Shown: positions 20,134-28,653 of the stretch, in pieces
How the letters are laid out: each line of letters begins with the position of its first letter
Numbering within the stretch: the stretch's first letter is position 1
NCBI GenBank assembly: GCA_910575075.1
Contig: CAJTCY010000003.1
Coordinates: forward strand, 22,594-76,451
Length of the DNA: 53,858 nt
Source: Lachnospiraceae bacterium
GTDB lineage: Bacteria; Bacillota; Clostridia; Lachnospirales; Lachnospiraceae
Reading direction: 5' to 3'
Notes under the pieces: model-generated
What the model was told of the DNA's origin: nothing
The model's database searches: none
What the model saw: the letters and a program-made list of their open reading frames with translations, nothing else
Position numbers and translations under genes: made by a program

Positions 20134-20630
20134 CGTCTTTTGCCTGTTTTGCTTATAAGATGCCTGAATCTGATCTTCTTTCGAAAATAAAGGATCAGAA
20201 GAAAGAGCACAATGCCAATGCCTCCCCCTGCAGTATCTATGCACACATCTGTCATTCTTCCTGCCCGCCCTGGCACAAACAACTGATGAATCTCATCAGA
20301 AGCTGCATAACATGCAGTAAGCCCCAATGACAGCAAAACTGCTTTTCTTCTGTTCACGTCATAACAGCTCAAATGAACGCACAGAAGAAAAGCAAGAAAC
20401 GCATACTCTCCCATATGTGCCCCTTTCCGAATTATAAACTGCATGGACTCAGCCTGCGCAGCCAGTTGTTCTTCTGTCTTTTCCTGTCCAAATAATCGGT
20501 TCTGCCATTCTGCAATCTTATATGATACAGAATGGCTGGCCTCAGAAGACTGCAGAGCAGGCTGCGCAGAAAATGCAAATATCACTGCCATCCAGACAAT
20601 TACTGTAATACCTGTAATCCTTTTTGTCAT
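20130..20630 (-). CDS. VanZ-family membrane protein
   Basis: A 166-residue protein with four to five hydrophobic segments and the VanZ pattern: FAFSAQPALQSS near the N-terminus, RKGAHMGEYAFLAFLL in the middle and SDEIHQLFVPGRAGRMTDVCIDTAGGG later. VanZ proteins are associated with low-level teicoplanin resistance in enterococci, but most chromosomal homologues have no assigned job. GAGGAAGG stands before the ATG. It is divergent from typA and followed by the separately promoted DUF4190 gene. Confidence 0.88.
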   Translation of the reverse strand: MTKRITGITVIVWMAVIFAFSAQPALQSSEASHSVSYKIAEWQNRLFGQEKTEEQLAAQAESMQFIIRKGAHMGEYAFLAFLLCVHLSCYDVNRRKAVLLSLGLTACYAASDEIHQLFVPGRAGRMTDVCIDTAGGGIGIVLFLLILYFRKKIRFRHLISKTGKRR

Positions 20631-20801
20631 GTTATCCTTCCTCTAATAGTTTTTATGTTTCATCCAGATCTCAACACCTGAAAAAAATATGTACTATTTA
20701 TATCATATCATAAATATAGACATATATCCAGAACTTTTCGAACTTTTGTTTGCATCCAGTGATCTGTCTGCTGCATCATTTATAAAAATCCAACATAAAA
20801 C

Positions 20802-20830
20802 TTGCCAAATCCCCTTATGGGCGGTATAAT
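20802..20830 (+). promoter_or_regulatory. Promoter of typA
   Basis: TTGCCA (20802-20807) and TATAAT (20825-20830) are separated by 17 bases. The spacer contains an inverted CCCCTTATGGGCGG segment. The typA start follows 67 bases after the -10. Confidence 0.7.
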
Positions 20831-20896
20831 ATTACTCCAGCGGTTAAATATCAATTTTTTGTAATTTACCCAATTTGAGAAAGAAGGATTATTTTT

Positions 20897-22726
20897 ATGA
20901 AAATGAAACGTGAGGACATTCGTAACATCGCTATCATCGCCCATGTAGACCACGGCAAAACCACTCTGGTGGACGAGCTTCTGAAACAAAGCGGCGTATT
21001 CCGTGCCAACCAGGAAGTCCAGGAGCGCGTTATGGATTCTAATGATATTGAGCGGGAAAGGGGTATTACAATCCTCTCTAAAAATACCGCTGTTTTTTAT
21101 AAGGATACAAAAATTAACATTATTGACACTCCCGGACATGCCGATTTCGGCGGCGAAGTAGAACGTGTTCTGAAAATGGTAAATGGTGTGGTCCTGGTGG
21201 TGGACGCGTTTGAAGGCGCCATGCCTCAGACCAAATTTGTTCTTATGAAGGCTCTTGCTCTGGATCTGCCGGTAATTGTATGTATCAACAAAATTGACCG
21301 TCCTGAAGCACGCCCTGACGAAGTAATCGACGAAGTACTGGAGCTGTTTATGGATCTGGACGCCTCTGACGAACAGCTTGACTGCCCCTTCCTCTACGCT
21401 TCCGCAAGAGAAGGATATGCTGTCAAAGACCTGAACGATGAAAAGAAAGACATGACTGCCCTTTTTGAAACGATTCTGGAATATATACCTGCGCCAGAAG
21501 GAGATCCAAATGCAAATACTCAGGTATTGATCAGCACCATTGACTATAATGAATACGTCGGGCGCATCGGTGTCGGCAAAGTGGACAACGGCTGCCTGAA
21601 AGTCAATCAGGATGCCGTTGTGGTAAATCACCATGAGCCAGACAAGCTGCAGAAAGTGCGCATCAGCAAATTATATGAATTTGACGGATTGAATAAAGTA
21701 GATGTCACAGAGGCAAAGATCGGGTCTATTGTTGCCATTTCCGGTATTGCCGACATCCACATCGGAGACACCATCTGTTCACCTGAAAATCCGCAGGCGA
21801 TTGATTTTCAGAAAATTTCTGAACCAACCATTTCTATGAATTTTATTGTAAACGACAGTCCTCTTGCCGGCCAGGAAGGAAAATTTGTCACTTCAAGACA
21901 TATCCGGGACCGTCTGTTCCGGGAATTGAATACTGACGTCTCTCTGCGGGTAGAGGAAACAGACAGCCCGGACAGCTTAAAAGTCTCTGGCAGAGGCGAA
22001 CTTCATTTATCCGTATTGATTGAAAATATGCGTCGGGAAGGATACGAATTTGCTGTCAGCAAGGCTGAGGTTTTATACCACACTGACGAAAAAGGCAAAA
22101 AATTGGAGCCTATGGAACTGGCCTATGTGGACGTGCCAGATGAATTTACGGGAGCAGTCATTGAAAAATTAAGCCAGCGCAAAGGGGAACTGCGCAATAT
22201 GGGACCCATCAGCGGCGGCTACACCCGTCTGGAATTTAATATTCCATCCCGCGGACTTATCGGCTACCGAAGTGAATTCATGACTGATACTAAGGGAAAT
22301 GGTATTATCAACACTATTTTTAACGGATATGAACCTTACAAGGGAGATATCGCTTACCGCAAGCAGGGTTCTTTGATTGCCTTTGAATCCGGAGAATCTG
22401 TAACCTACGGACTGTTCAGTGCGCAGGACCGCGGTACCCTGTTTATCGGCGCAGGAGCAAAAGTTTACTCCGGCATGGTAATCGGGCAGAGTGCGAAACC
22501 AGAAGATATTGAAATCAACGTCTGTAAGAAAAAACATCTTACAAATACCCGTTCTTCGAGCGCTGATGAAGCTCTGACTTTAACACCGCCCAGAATCTTA
22601 AGCCTGGAACAGGCACTGGAATTCATTGATTCCGATGAACTTCTGGAGGTCACTCCTGAGAGCCTGCGCATCCGCAAACGAATTTTAGATCCTACGCTGC
22701 GCAAACGGGCAGGATTTAAAAAGTAA
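20897..22726 (+). CDS. typA: Translational GTPase TypA/BipA
   Basis: A ribosome-associated GTPase related to EF-G, linked in other bacteria to ribosome assembly and growth under stress. The 609 residues carry the GTPase boxes [25 protein letters not shown] and NKIDR in the first 140 residues, then EF-Tu-like domain 2, the EF-G domain III/V-like part and the TypA-specific C-terminus. AAGGA precedes the ATG; a second in-frame ATG lies two codons later and cannot be excluded. It is a single-gene unit with its own promoter and a hairpin after the stop. Confidence 0.97.
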   Translation: MKMKREDIRNIAIIAHVDHGKTTLVDELLKQSGVFRANQEVQERVMDSNDIERERGITILSKNTAVFYKDTKINIIDTPGHADFGGEVERVLKMVNGVVLVVDAFEGAMPQTKFVLMKALALDLPVIVCINKIDRPEARPDEVIDEVLELFMDLDASDEQLDCPFLYASAREGYAVKDLNDEKKDMTALFETILEYIPAPEGDPNANTQVLISTIDYNEYVGRIGVGKVDNGCLKVNQDAVVVNHHEPDKLQKVRISKLYEFDGLNKVDVTEAKIGSIVAISGIADIHIGDTICSPENPQAIDFQKISEPTISMNFIVNDSPLAGQEGKFVTSRHIRDRLFRELNTDVSLRVEETDSPDSLKVSGRGELHLSVLIENMRREGYEFAVSKAEVLYHTDEKGKKLEPMELAYVDVPDEFTGAVIEKLSQRKGELRNMGPISGGYTRLEFNIPSRGLIGYRSEFMTDTKGNGIINTIFNGYEPYKGDIAYRKQGSLIAFESGESVTYGLFSAQDRGTLFIGAGAKVYSGMVIGQSAKPEDIEINVCKKKHLTNTRSSSADEALTLTPPRILSLEQALEFIDSDELLEVTPESLRIRKRILDPTLRKRAGFKK

Positions 22727-22733
22727 TACAGAA

Positions 22734-22835
22734 AAGAGACTGCCGTAATCAGCAAAAAGCATACAATCTGCCGCCGTTTTAGAAATTGTATCTATCTGCA
22801 CATTGTAAACTTCAGCTTTCATACGACAGTCTCTT
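22734..22835. terminator. Large-loop hairpin after typA
   Basis: AAGAGACTGCCGTA (22734-22747) and TACGACAGTCTCTT (22822-22835) pair with one mismatch around a 74-base loop. It lies between the convergent typA and the first ribbon-helix-helix gene. The T stretch is weak on both sides, so it may be a folded 3' end rather than a strong terminator. Confidence 0.45.
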
Positions 22836-22862
22836 CGTCCATCATATTCAGAAATACTGACA

Positions 22863-23072
22863 TTATTCTTCTTCACTTTCTGGAATAAATTCTAAATGCT
22901 CCAATGCATAACGAAGCGCCCTGCACATAAGCTCATTTCTCGACCGATCGCTCTTGGCTGATAACCTGTCAAATTTTTCCTGAAGTTCTTTATCCATTCT
23001 CAAAGTCATTACCACCGATTTATCCTCTTTTTTATCGGCTTTTTTCGGTCGTATAACAAATCTGTCTTCCAT
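22863..23072 (-). CDS. Ribbon-helix-helix DNA-binding protein, copy 1
   Basis: A 69-residue basic protein. VVMTLRMDKELQEKFDRLSA (residues 20-39) has the beta-strand plus helix pattern of Arc/CopG-like ribbon-helix-helix dimers, followed by SDRSRNELMCRALRYALEHL. The N-terminus is rich in Lys and the tail is acidic. A near-identical paralogue lies at 23982-24194. Its neighbour at 23194 is divergent, so the shared AT-rich region is a likely autoregulated operator. Small RHH proteins are often plasmid or toxin-antitoxin regulators; no toxin is recognisable here. Confidence 0.75.
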   Translation of the reverse strand: MEDRFVIRPKKADKKEDKSVVMTLRMDKELQEKFDRLSAKSDRSRNELMCRALRYALEHLEFIPESEEE

Positions 23073-23122
23073 TTCTCACACCTCTGCACTACTTTTCTGT
23101 AATTTATTATATTACCGGTATA

Positions 23123-23151
23123 TTGACTTTTATATATTAGATATTTATAAT
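23123..23151 (+). promoter_or_regulatory. Promoter of the DUF6809-like gene
   Basis: TTGACT (23123-23128) and TATAAT (23146-23151) are 17 bases apart. On the other strand a TATAAT at 23112-23107 may serve the RHH gene, so the two starts face away from one 120-base control region. Confidence 0.65.
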
Positions 23152-23193
23152 ACATAATTATAATACATTTACAATTACAGAAAGGATGATGAA

Positions 23194-23499
23194 ATGAGTA
23201 CCATATTGCAGCAGCTTTACAGCGGCAAAATCTGCCCCGCCGAACAATATCGGCCTTTACAGGAATCCTATCGGAAAATGCGCAGCGAACATTGCAGCCA
23301 CTACACAGATTTTATTAAAAGACTGGAACAATTGGATCCTCCTTTAGACAAACGTTTTATTGAAATCATGGATGAACAGCTTGACACCATACCGCTGGAC
23401 TTTTCTTCTATGTTTATTGACGGATTCTGTCTGGGGGCGCAAATGATGATTGAAATTCTAAGTGTTGACCGCATCTCTGATGCAGAAGACCGCAGATAA
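23194..23499 (+). CDS. DUF6809-like small protein
   Basis: A 101-residue soluble protein without signal or membrane segment. The opening ILQQLYSGKICPAEQYRP and the closing FIDGFCLGAQMMIEIL fit the pattern of DUF6809 proteins common in Lachnospiraceae, recognised from memory rather than by search. AAAGGATG lies upstream of the ATG. It stands between the RHH and XRE-like genes of the first duplicated cassette; the second cassette has lost or never had this gene. The function is unknown. Confidence 0.65.
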   Translation: MSTILQQLYSGKICPAEQYRPLQESYRKMRSEHCSHYTDFIKRLEQLDPPLDKRFIEIMDEQLDTIPLDFSSMFIDGFCLGAQMMIEILSVDRISDAEDRR

Positions 23500-23551
23500 T
23501 CCAATCAACCCCTCCGCAGCAAACGAATCGCTTATCTAGCCGAAATGCTTG

Positions 23552-23773
23552 TCATAAATTATATCCGTCCAATTTAAATTCCACTACGTCTGCAATATCG
23601 CATTCCAGTATTTCACAGATATCATGCAATGTATTCAAGGTTATACTTCTGTTTTTCCTCAGAGCATCTAAAGTCCCTGTACTGAAGCCATATTCTTTAA
23701 TCAATTTATACTGACTGATGTCTTTCTGTTTTAGGGTTTTCCACAAAGGTTCATAGCTTATAATAATAATCAC
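23552..23773 (-). CDS. Small XRE/Cro-type helix-turn-helix protein, copy 1
   Basis: A 73-residue protein almost entirely made of one helix-turn-helix domain (QKDISQYKLIKEYGFSTGTL, then LDALRKNRSITLNTLHDICE). The pattern is that of the YozG/Cro-type regulators with a terminal CDIADVVEF. The called start is GTG; AAGGA is very close to it, so a downstream non-ATG start is possible. A paralogue sits at 24323-24532 with about 85 percent identity by eye. An ATTACAA-N7-TTGTAAT inverted repeat just upstream (about 23780-23803) is a candidate operator for its own control. Confidence 0.75.
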   Translation of the reverse strand: MIIIISYEPLWKTLKQKDISQYKLIKEYGFSTGTLDALRKNRSITLNTLHDICEILECDIADVVEFKLDGYNL

Positions 23774-23891
23774 TTCCTTAATTACAAATTTATATTGTAA
23801 TTATAGGAAAATAGTAACTGTAATACATTGCCGGATATTCGGCTATTTCTGAGGGGGACATCTTAAAAACTTAAAAAACGGATAACAAAAT

Positions 23892-23951
23892 TGCGCTGCC
23901 AAAAAGAAATCTGCTCTGTAAATTAAGATGACGTTTCTTTCTGGCAGCACA
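23892..23951 (-). terminator. Terminator after the second RHH gene
   Basis: On the minus strand TGTGCTGCCAGAAAGAAA pairs with TTTCTTTTTGGCAGCGCA, followed by ATTTTGTT. The stem of about 16 pairs lies 30 bases past the RHH copy 2 stop. Confidence 0.7.
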
Positions 23952-23981
23952 AAACATCTATCCATGTATGGCCCCTGCCGC

Positions 23982-24194
23982 TTATTCTTCCTCCGCGCTC
24001 TCAGGAATGAATTCCAGGTGCTCTAAAGCATAACGCAGTGCCCTGCACATAAGCTCATTCCTTGAACGATCGCTCTTTGCCGATAAAATGTCAAATTCTT
24101 CCTGCAGCTCCTTATCCATTCTCAAGGTCATAACAACCGATTTGTCCTCTTTTTTATCAGTTTTCTTTGGCCTTACTACAAATCTGTCTTCCAT
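23982..24194 (-). CDS. Ribbon-helix-helix DNA-binding protein, copy 2
   Basis: A 70-residue paralogue of the protein at 22863-23072, differing at only a handful of positions (for example EEFDIL for EKFDRL) and ending in SAEEE. The start at 24194 matches that of copy 1; a longer frame to 24278 runs into the duplicated control region and is not used. The flanking DNA is duplicated too, so the copy arose by segmental duplication. The high similarity of protein but only partial similarity of the non-coding DNA suggests both copies are maintained by selection. Confidence 0.75.
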   Translation of the reverse strand: MEDRFVVRPKKTDKKEDKSVVMTLRMDKELQEEFDILSAKSDRSRNELMCRALRYALEHLEFIPESAEEE

Positions 24195-24245
24195 TTTCCC
24201 ACACCTCTGCACTACTTTTCTGTAATTTATTATATTACCGTCATA

Positions 24246-24274
24246 TTGACATTCATATAATATATATTTATAAT
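24246..24274 (+). promoter_or_regulatory. Consensus promoter with no sense gene downstream
   Basis: A perfect TTGACA (24246-24251) and TATAAT (24269-24274) with 17-base spacing point rightwards, at the position matching the DUF6809 promoter of the first cassette. Here the next gene, XRE copy 2, is on the opposite strand. The promoter could be a duplication relic or drive an antisense RNA to that gene. Confidence 0.6.
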
Positions 24275-24322
24275 ACATTTATATAATACAATTTTAATTA
24301 CAAAAATCCTTTTTAAACCGCA

Positions 24323-24532
24323 TTACTCGATTTTAAATTCCACTACGTCTGCAATATTGCAATTCAGCATCACGCAAATATCATGCAGCGTATTCAACGT
24401 TATACTTTTATTTTTTCGCAGTGCATCTAAAGTGCCTGTGCTAAAACCGTATTCTTTGATCAATTTATACTGGCTGATGTCTTTCTGTTTTAAGGTTTTC
24501 CACAAAGGTTCATAACTTATAATAGCAATCAC
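24323..24532 (-). CDS. Small XRE/Cro-type helix-turn-helix protein, copy 2
   Basis: A 69-residue paralogue of the protein at 23552-23773, identical over most of the helix-turn-helix (QKDISQYKLIKEYGFSTGTL, then LDALRKNKS) and shorter at the C-terminus, ending VVEFKIE. As in copy 1 the best start is GTG next to AAGGA. The upstream region again has a TTGTAATTATAGG element. It is divergent from the 134-residue gene at 24714, with palindromic operators between them. Confidence 0.75.
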   Translation of the reverse strand: MIAIISYEPLWKTLKQKDISQYKLIKEYGFSTGTLDALRKNKSITLNTLHDICVMLNCNIADVVEFKIE

Positions 24533-24633
24533 TTCCTTAACTACAAATCTATATTGTAATTATAGGAAAATACGGTTTGTAATACATTGCCGAATAAACG
24601 GCAATAAATGGTCTTTTCATAAGTTTTTGTCAC

Positions 24634-24693
24634 TTGATTATAGCCAGATATTCGGCTATAATCTGCATAAGGAGTTACCAAATATCTGGCTAT
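24634..24693 (+). promoter_or_regulatory. Promoter with embedded palindrome for the 134-aa gene
   Basis: TTGATT (24634-24639) and TATAAT (24657-24662) are 17 bases apart. The spacer and the start of the -10 form ATAGCCAGATATTCGGCTAT (24640-24659), an inverted repeat of six-base arms. A reverse copy of its half, ATATCTGGCTAT, lies at 24682-24693 near the transcript start. Binding there would block polymerase. A related GATATTCGGCTAT occurs at about 23834 in the first cassette. Confidence 0.6.
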
Positions 24694-24713
24694 ATTGAAG
24701 AGAGGGAGAATTA

Positions 24714-25118
24714 TTGAGCGCACATGATTTTGACAAAGAGACAGAAAAAGAACAAACCTTGTTTTATTCACTATGCTGCCGGGAGGACAGACAGAAATTA
24801 ACCAGAGAAATACCCATGACTTTCAATGACTTTCTGCGGATTAGCTGTATTCTGTTTCATATGGACTTTACGTTTTACGAAACTCATTTAAATGAATTGT
24901 TTCCAGAATTTTATCAGCAAAAAGAACACATGCTGACACGCCATCATGATATTCTGCTGGAATACCCTGACTATTACGAAGATGAATGTTTTGAAGAAAA
25001 AATCAGAATCTGGCTTACTGAATTCTGTGACCAGATTACAGACAAATCAATGCAGACTGACTGCCGCAAAAGACTGAAAATAGACTTTAAACATAACGGC
25101 AAACCTTTTATTCTTTAA
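24714..25118 (+). CDS. Unrecognised 134-aa acidic protein
   Basis: I do not recognise this protein. It is soluble, rich in Glu, Asp, Phe and Tyr, and contains FNDFLRISCILFHMDFTFYE and YPDYYEDECFEEKIRIWL. The start is TTG at 24714, supported by GAGAGGGAG five bases upstream; no in-frame ATG is available before residue 35. It is divergent from XRE copy 2 and controlled by a promoter with embedded palindromes, so it may be the effector regulated by the duplicated small DNA-binding proteins. A hairpin repeat follows its stop codon. Confidence 0.6.
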   Translation: MSAHDFDKETEKEQTLFYSLCCREDRQKLTREIPMTFNDFLRISCILFHMDFTFYETHLNELFPEFYQQKEHMLTRHHDILLEYPDYYEDECFEEKIRIWLTEFCDQITDKSMQTDCRKRLKIDFKHNGKPFIL

Positions 25119-25126
25119 ATATAAAA

Positions 25127-25260
25127 CAAAGTGTGCAAGCCCACCTCAGCCCCCTTGCCTCCAATCTTGTGAGAATAGGCTTGCACACTTTGCCGCACCG
25201 GATGCTTATTGCGAAGCAATGAAATTCCTCTTGCACCCGTGAGGAAGCCCGGCAATGGTT
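25127..25260. repeat. REP-like palindromic repeat, copy A
   Basis: CAAAGTGTGCAAGCC (25127-25141) and GGCTTGCACACTTTG (25178-25192) form a perfect 15-base inverted repeat, followed by a conserved tail containing TCTTGCAC. Copy B at 30138-30270 shares the arms and the tail. No T stretch follows on the plus strand, so it is not called a terminator. Confidence 0.6.
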
Positions 25261-25310
25261 TCAGGATTTGCAGAGTATTTTGAGAAACGGCCATTTTAAC
25301 TGCCGCTTTC

Positions 25311-26108
25311 TTACTGCATCCTGATTACAATTCCTGGCACTGCTTGTGTCAGATACGCTGTCAATTCCCCTCCGTCATCATAATATTTTTTCAAAAAAGA
25401 CGCCAGCGCATGTGACAGCTTATCACTGATATTTTTCACGCTGTCCTGCTGCAGTATTTCCTGTATCTTAATGAGATCTTCCCTGTTTAAATCCTGCTCC
25501 CCAAACGGTTTTCCTGCCAGAATATGCCGGATAACAGCCCGCAAAACTATTTCACAGAGATTATCAGCCAGATCCTGATAGCCTCTGTGGTAATCTGCCA
25601 ATAATTTCTTCACATATGTTTCTGAAAACTTATGCAAGAATCTCTGTTCCAGGCAGATACAGCAAATATATTCATAAATCTTGTCCACTCCTGTATATCC
25701 TGAGAGATCACTCAACACGGGATAATCCAATGTTAAAATTGTATTTTGCGGCTCAAATCGGATATCATACCATTTAAAAAATTCCGGCATTGCTGTCACA
25801 AAGGTATCGTGGAGGCAACGGTTTTCATACCAGTGAAAATCCGGCAGCAGCTCATTATACATTTTAAGTGTCTTTTTCGCCTTTTCCTCCACACAGGCAA
25901 TCCCCATTTCATACGCCTGCTGTGCCGGCATCTTCTGTACCGAAGCCAGTGTTTTTTCTTCTGGCTGTTCCATTTCCCGGATACAATATAAAACCGCCCC
26001 CATCAATTGTTCCGCCTTTTCATAAGTCATAGAAGTATTCTCAAATGAAGTATACTTTTCCGCCAGTCTGCCCACCACAGGCAGTAGTTCTTCCATTTCA
26101 TAATTCAT
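25311..26108 (-). CDS. DUF6179-like protein
   Basis: A 265-residue soluble, mainly helical protein. The sequence style and its position next to a DUF6323-like gene agree with the DUF6179 family, recognised from memory only. It begins six bases after the preceding gene on the same strand, with GAAGGTG before the ATG, so the two are surely cotranscribed and probably act together. No catalytic motif is evident. The function is unknown. Confidence 0.65.
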   Translation of the reverse strand: MNYEMEELLPVVGRLAEKYTSFENTSMTYEKAEQLMGAVLYCIREMEQPEEKTLASVQKMPAQQAYEMGIACVEEKAKKTLKMYNELLPDFHWYENRCLHDTFVTAMPEFFKWYDIRFEPQNTILTLDYPVLSDLSGYTGVDKIYEYICCICLEQRFLHKFSETYVKKLLADYHRGYQDLADNLCEIVLRAVIRHILAGKPFGEQDLNREDLIKIQEILQQDSVKNISDKLSHALASFLKKYYDDGGELTAYLTQAVPGIVIRMQ

Positions 26109-26114
26109 TCTTTA

Positions 26115-26648
26115 TCACCTTCCCCAAAGATTGTCCAATGCCTCCAGATACAATTGATAATCCCATCTTTTGACCTCATCAAATTCTGCATATTCTCTAT
26201 ATCCCTGGGAAGTTTTGTACTTACGGTACCCTGCACGGATTGCCTGAGCAAAAATATTAAGACATGTCCCTTCCAGATATTCCAAATCCCCAAAACAAAT
26301 ATTCTCAAATTGTTCTCTCATAAAATGCAGCAGCTCTGCATCCGTAATCTCATCCTGCATCTCATTTTTATACAAATAAAATATTTCCTGCAGCCGGATG
26401 ATCGTGTTGACATAATTATTCTGGTCAATAAAACTAGAATCACAAAACTCATAAATGATTCTCGGCGTAATCCCCTCTCCAAATTCTACTCTCTTCTGTT
26501 CCTTCAGCGTACTGCATCGTTCTTCCAGAATCAATCCCGCTTCCTCTTCATTTAGTACAAGCCCATACTTTTTGGCCGCCTGATTTGTCTCAATAATTTC
26601 AGCCAGTTGATTCTCCCGCTGTAATAAAACCATCCAATCCTGATTCAA
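26115..26648 (-). CDS. DUF6323-like protein
   Basis: A 177-residue helical protein (NQDWMVLLQRENQLAEIIET at the start, then a long acidic helical body). The start chosen is TTG at 26648 because AGGAGG is seven bases upstream, whereas the in-frame GTG at 26654 touches it. It is linked to the DUF6179-like gene downstream and separated by about 170 bases from the MutS-like gene upstream, where an extended -10 (TGTTATAAT) may supply a promoter. The function is unknown. Confidence 0.65.
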   Translation of the reverse strand: MNQDWMVLLQRENQLAEIIETNQAAKKYGLVLNEEEAGLILEERCSTLKEQKRVEFGEGITPRIIYEFCDSSFIDQNNYVNTIIRLQEIFYLYKNEMQDEITDAELLHFMREQFENICFGDLEYLEGTCLNIFAQAIRAGYRKYKTSQGYREYAEFDEVKRWDYQLYLEALDNLWGR

Positions 26649-26819
26649 GAGCACTCCTCCTTGTATAGCATGATCGTAAACAGTAACGTGAGAATGATTA
26701 TAACACCATGCATGAACGCTTACCAGCCTTGAATTTTCGGGATTTTTGTGGTATAATTAATGCAAAGGAAGGGTACTGAGTACTGAGATTTTATCGGGAA
26801 AGCAATGTATAGCAGGTAA

Positions 26820-28622
26820 TCAAAGAATTCCTGCCATGTGCAGAAGATAGCGGGCGTTTGTCGTTGTACAGCGTCCTTTTTTTAACTTATAATCAAAGTA
26901 AATCTTATTGTCTTTATAACATTCTGCAAAATGATAATTTTCTGCATCCGTCTTTAAATCACTTTCCAAATCACATAATTCAAAATCGTGGGTGGTCAAG
27001 AGGGTAAACGCATACGTATGCGACAGCTTTCTCACGGTTTCCTTCGCCGCATAGATTCTGTCTTGGGAATTTGTCCCCCGGTAGATCTCATCAATCAGGG
27101 AGATCATCGGCACGCCTTCGCCGCTGGCCTCAATCATCCTTTTTATTCGGAGCAATTCTGCATAGAAAGTCGAAATGCCCTCATTCACATTATCTTCCAC
27201 ACGCATGGACGTATATATTTTCATCACAGAAATACACAGATTGGAAGCTGTGCAAAAACCTCCTGCATAGGCGAGAACCAGATTAACGCCTATGCTACGC
27301 ATAAAGGTTGTTTTTCCTGACATATTGGAGCCTGTTATGATACAGGTATTATGCTGCATATTTATATCATTCCCCACTGCCGACGGCTCTTTTATCAGCG
27401 GATGCCTGATTTCCTCGGCAAACAAGTACGGACGCGGCATATCCTGTATTTGGGGCAATGTGTGAACCTCTCTTGTATGGCTGATGACGCCCAGGCTGAT
27501 TAACACTTCTATTTCTCCAATTGCCTCCAGCCAGACCTTAATATCGCTTTGATAACACGCTTTCCACTCTGCATACCTTTCTACACAATGGTAGTCATAT
27601 AAGAACAAACCATTGCAGAACAGGAAAGCGTAAAGATTGTGGCGTGTTTTTACAGCATCTGCGATTGATTCCAGTTCCTTAAGTCCGCTCAGCGCAGACG
27701 GTTTCTGGAAAAGCCGTTCCTTCAGTGTACCAAGATACAAACTGTCGAACGATTCTTGCTGCAGATATTCTAATAATTTCCGGTAGGGAATAATTGCCTG
27801 ATACATTTTGTATACGGGTGCCAAAACCTTTTGATTCCAATACGTGCCTGCAAAAGCTGACAATAACTGTCCCCAAAAAGCGAATATAAAACAGGACATT
27901 GTAATCTGCCTGCTGATACCAAATAACGCAGCGAACAAAAATGACAGCGTAATTACAGGACAGATCCAGATAACTGCCTTTCTCACTTTAGACGGTTTGC
28001 TGCTTTGTTCAAGAGTACAGAAAAAATCCTCCATGATCTTTTTAGATTCCTTATACTCTTTCTCTCGTAAACTTCTTGCAGCAGCCTCAAAATTCATAGA
28101 AAAAGAATGGCTTTCTGCCAATTCTGCCGCCGCCTGCTGGCGTCTTCTCATTTCATTCAGGTCTCTGCCTGGTTTTTTCAGCCACACTGCAAGCTGATCC
28201 TGCCCCCATACTGTACTCGCTGTACAAATATACTGATAAAGCGAATTTTTGCCAAAGATATCTAAATCTTTGGCCTCTGGAAAATCATCAATCAGATACC
28301 GTTCCCCATTTACTGTAAAATTTCTCCATCCATCGCCAAAACGCAGAATATAATCTCTGGCAACAGACTGATAATTTCTCAGAAATCTCTGTTCTTCCTC
28401 CAGCTTATTGTGATACCGGATCAAAAAAATAAAAATGACCAAAGCTGCAGCCCCCGGCAGACAAAACACTATATTTTTCTGACGATATCCAAGATAAAAA
28501 AACAATCCCGCTGCCAGAAAAGTGGTGACGCGCCAAAAGGAAATCCGGCTGCATAAAGCAGCCATCTGATTCAGCTTTTTCTGGCATTCCTCCTCATGCT
28601 TCTGATATATGGCTAGCTGCAT
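26820..28622 (-). CDS. MutS-like ATPase with N-terminal membrane segments
   Basis: A 600-residue protein. The C-terminal 180 residues are a MutS domain V ATPase: Walker A is TGSNMSGKTTFMR, followed by the MutS-typical block around NVNEGISTFYAELLRIK and Walker B LIDEIYRGTNSQDR. The N-terminal half lacks the mismatch-binding domain and instead has hydrophobic segments near residues 30-70 and 205-260, so it is a membrane protein and not a canonical mismatch-repair MutS. ATG at 28622 is preferred over 28646 because AGAGAGGTG precedes it. It lies 31 bases after the lsa-type gene and is probably cotranscribed. The role of this family is not established. Confidence 0.82.
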   Translation of the reverse strand: MQLAIYQKHEEECQKKLNQMAALCSRISFWRVTTFLAAGLFFYLGYRQKNIVFCLPGAAALVIFIFLIRYHNKLEEEQRFLRNYQSVARDYILRFGDGWRNFTVNGERYLIDDFPEAKDLDIFGKNSLYQYICTASTVWGQDQLAVWLKKPGRDLNEMRRRQQAAAELAESHSFSMNFEAAARSLREKEYKESKKIMEDFFCTLEQSSKPSKVRKAVIWICPVITLSFLFAALFGISRQITMSCFIFAFWGQLLSAFAGTYWNQKVLAPVYKMYQAIIPYRKLLEYLQQESFDSLYLGTLKERLFQKPSALSGLKELESIADAVKTRHNLYAFLFCNGLFLYDYHCVERYAEWKACYQSDIKVWLEAIGEIEVLISLGVISHTREVHTLPQIQDMPRPYLFAEEIRHPLIKEPSAVGNDINMQHNTCIITGSNMSGKTTFMRSIGVNLVLAYAGGFCTASNLCISVMKIYTSMRVEDNVNEGISTFYAELLRIKRMIEASGEGVPMISLIDEIYRGTNSQDRIYAAKETVRKLSHTYAFTLLTTHDFELCDLESDLKTDAENYHFAECYKDNKIYFDYKLKKGRCTTTNARYLLHMAGIL

Positions 28623-28653
28623 AATTTCACCTCTCTGTTTTCTCAAAAATATA

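Noticed and set aside
22685-22876. Small frame within the typA 3' hairpin region
   Set aside because: It overlaps the typA end and the hairpin arms, and has no good ribosome site.
25127-25192. Perfect hairpin after the 134-aa gene as a terminator
   Set aside because: No T stretch follows the stem on the plus strand, and the same arms occur elsewhere in a repeat. It is recorded as a repeat instead.
26820-28622. Calling the MutS-like gene mutS or mutS2
   Set aside because: It has membrane segments and lacks the mismatch-recognition domain of MutS and the Smr domain of MutS2.
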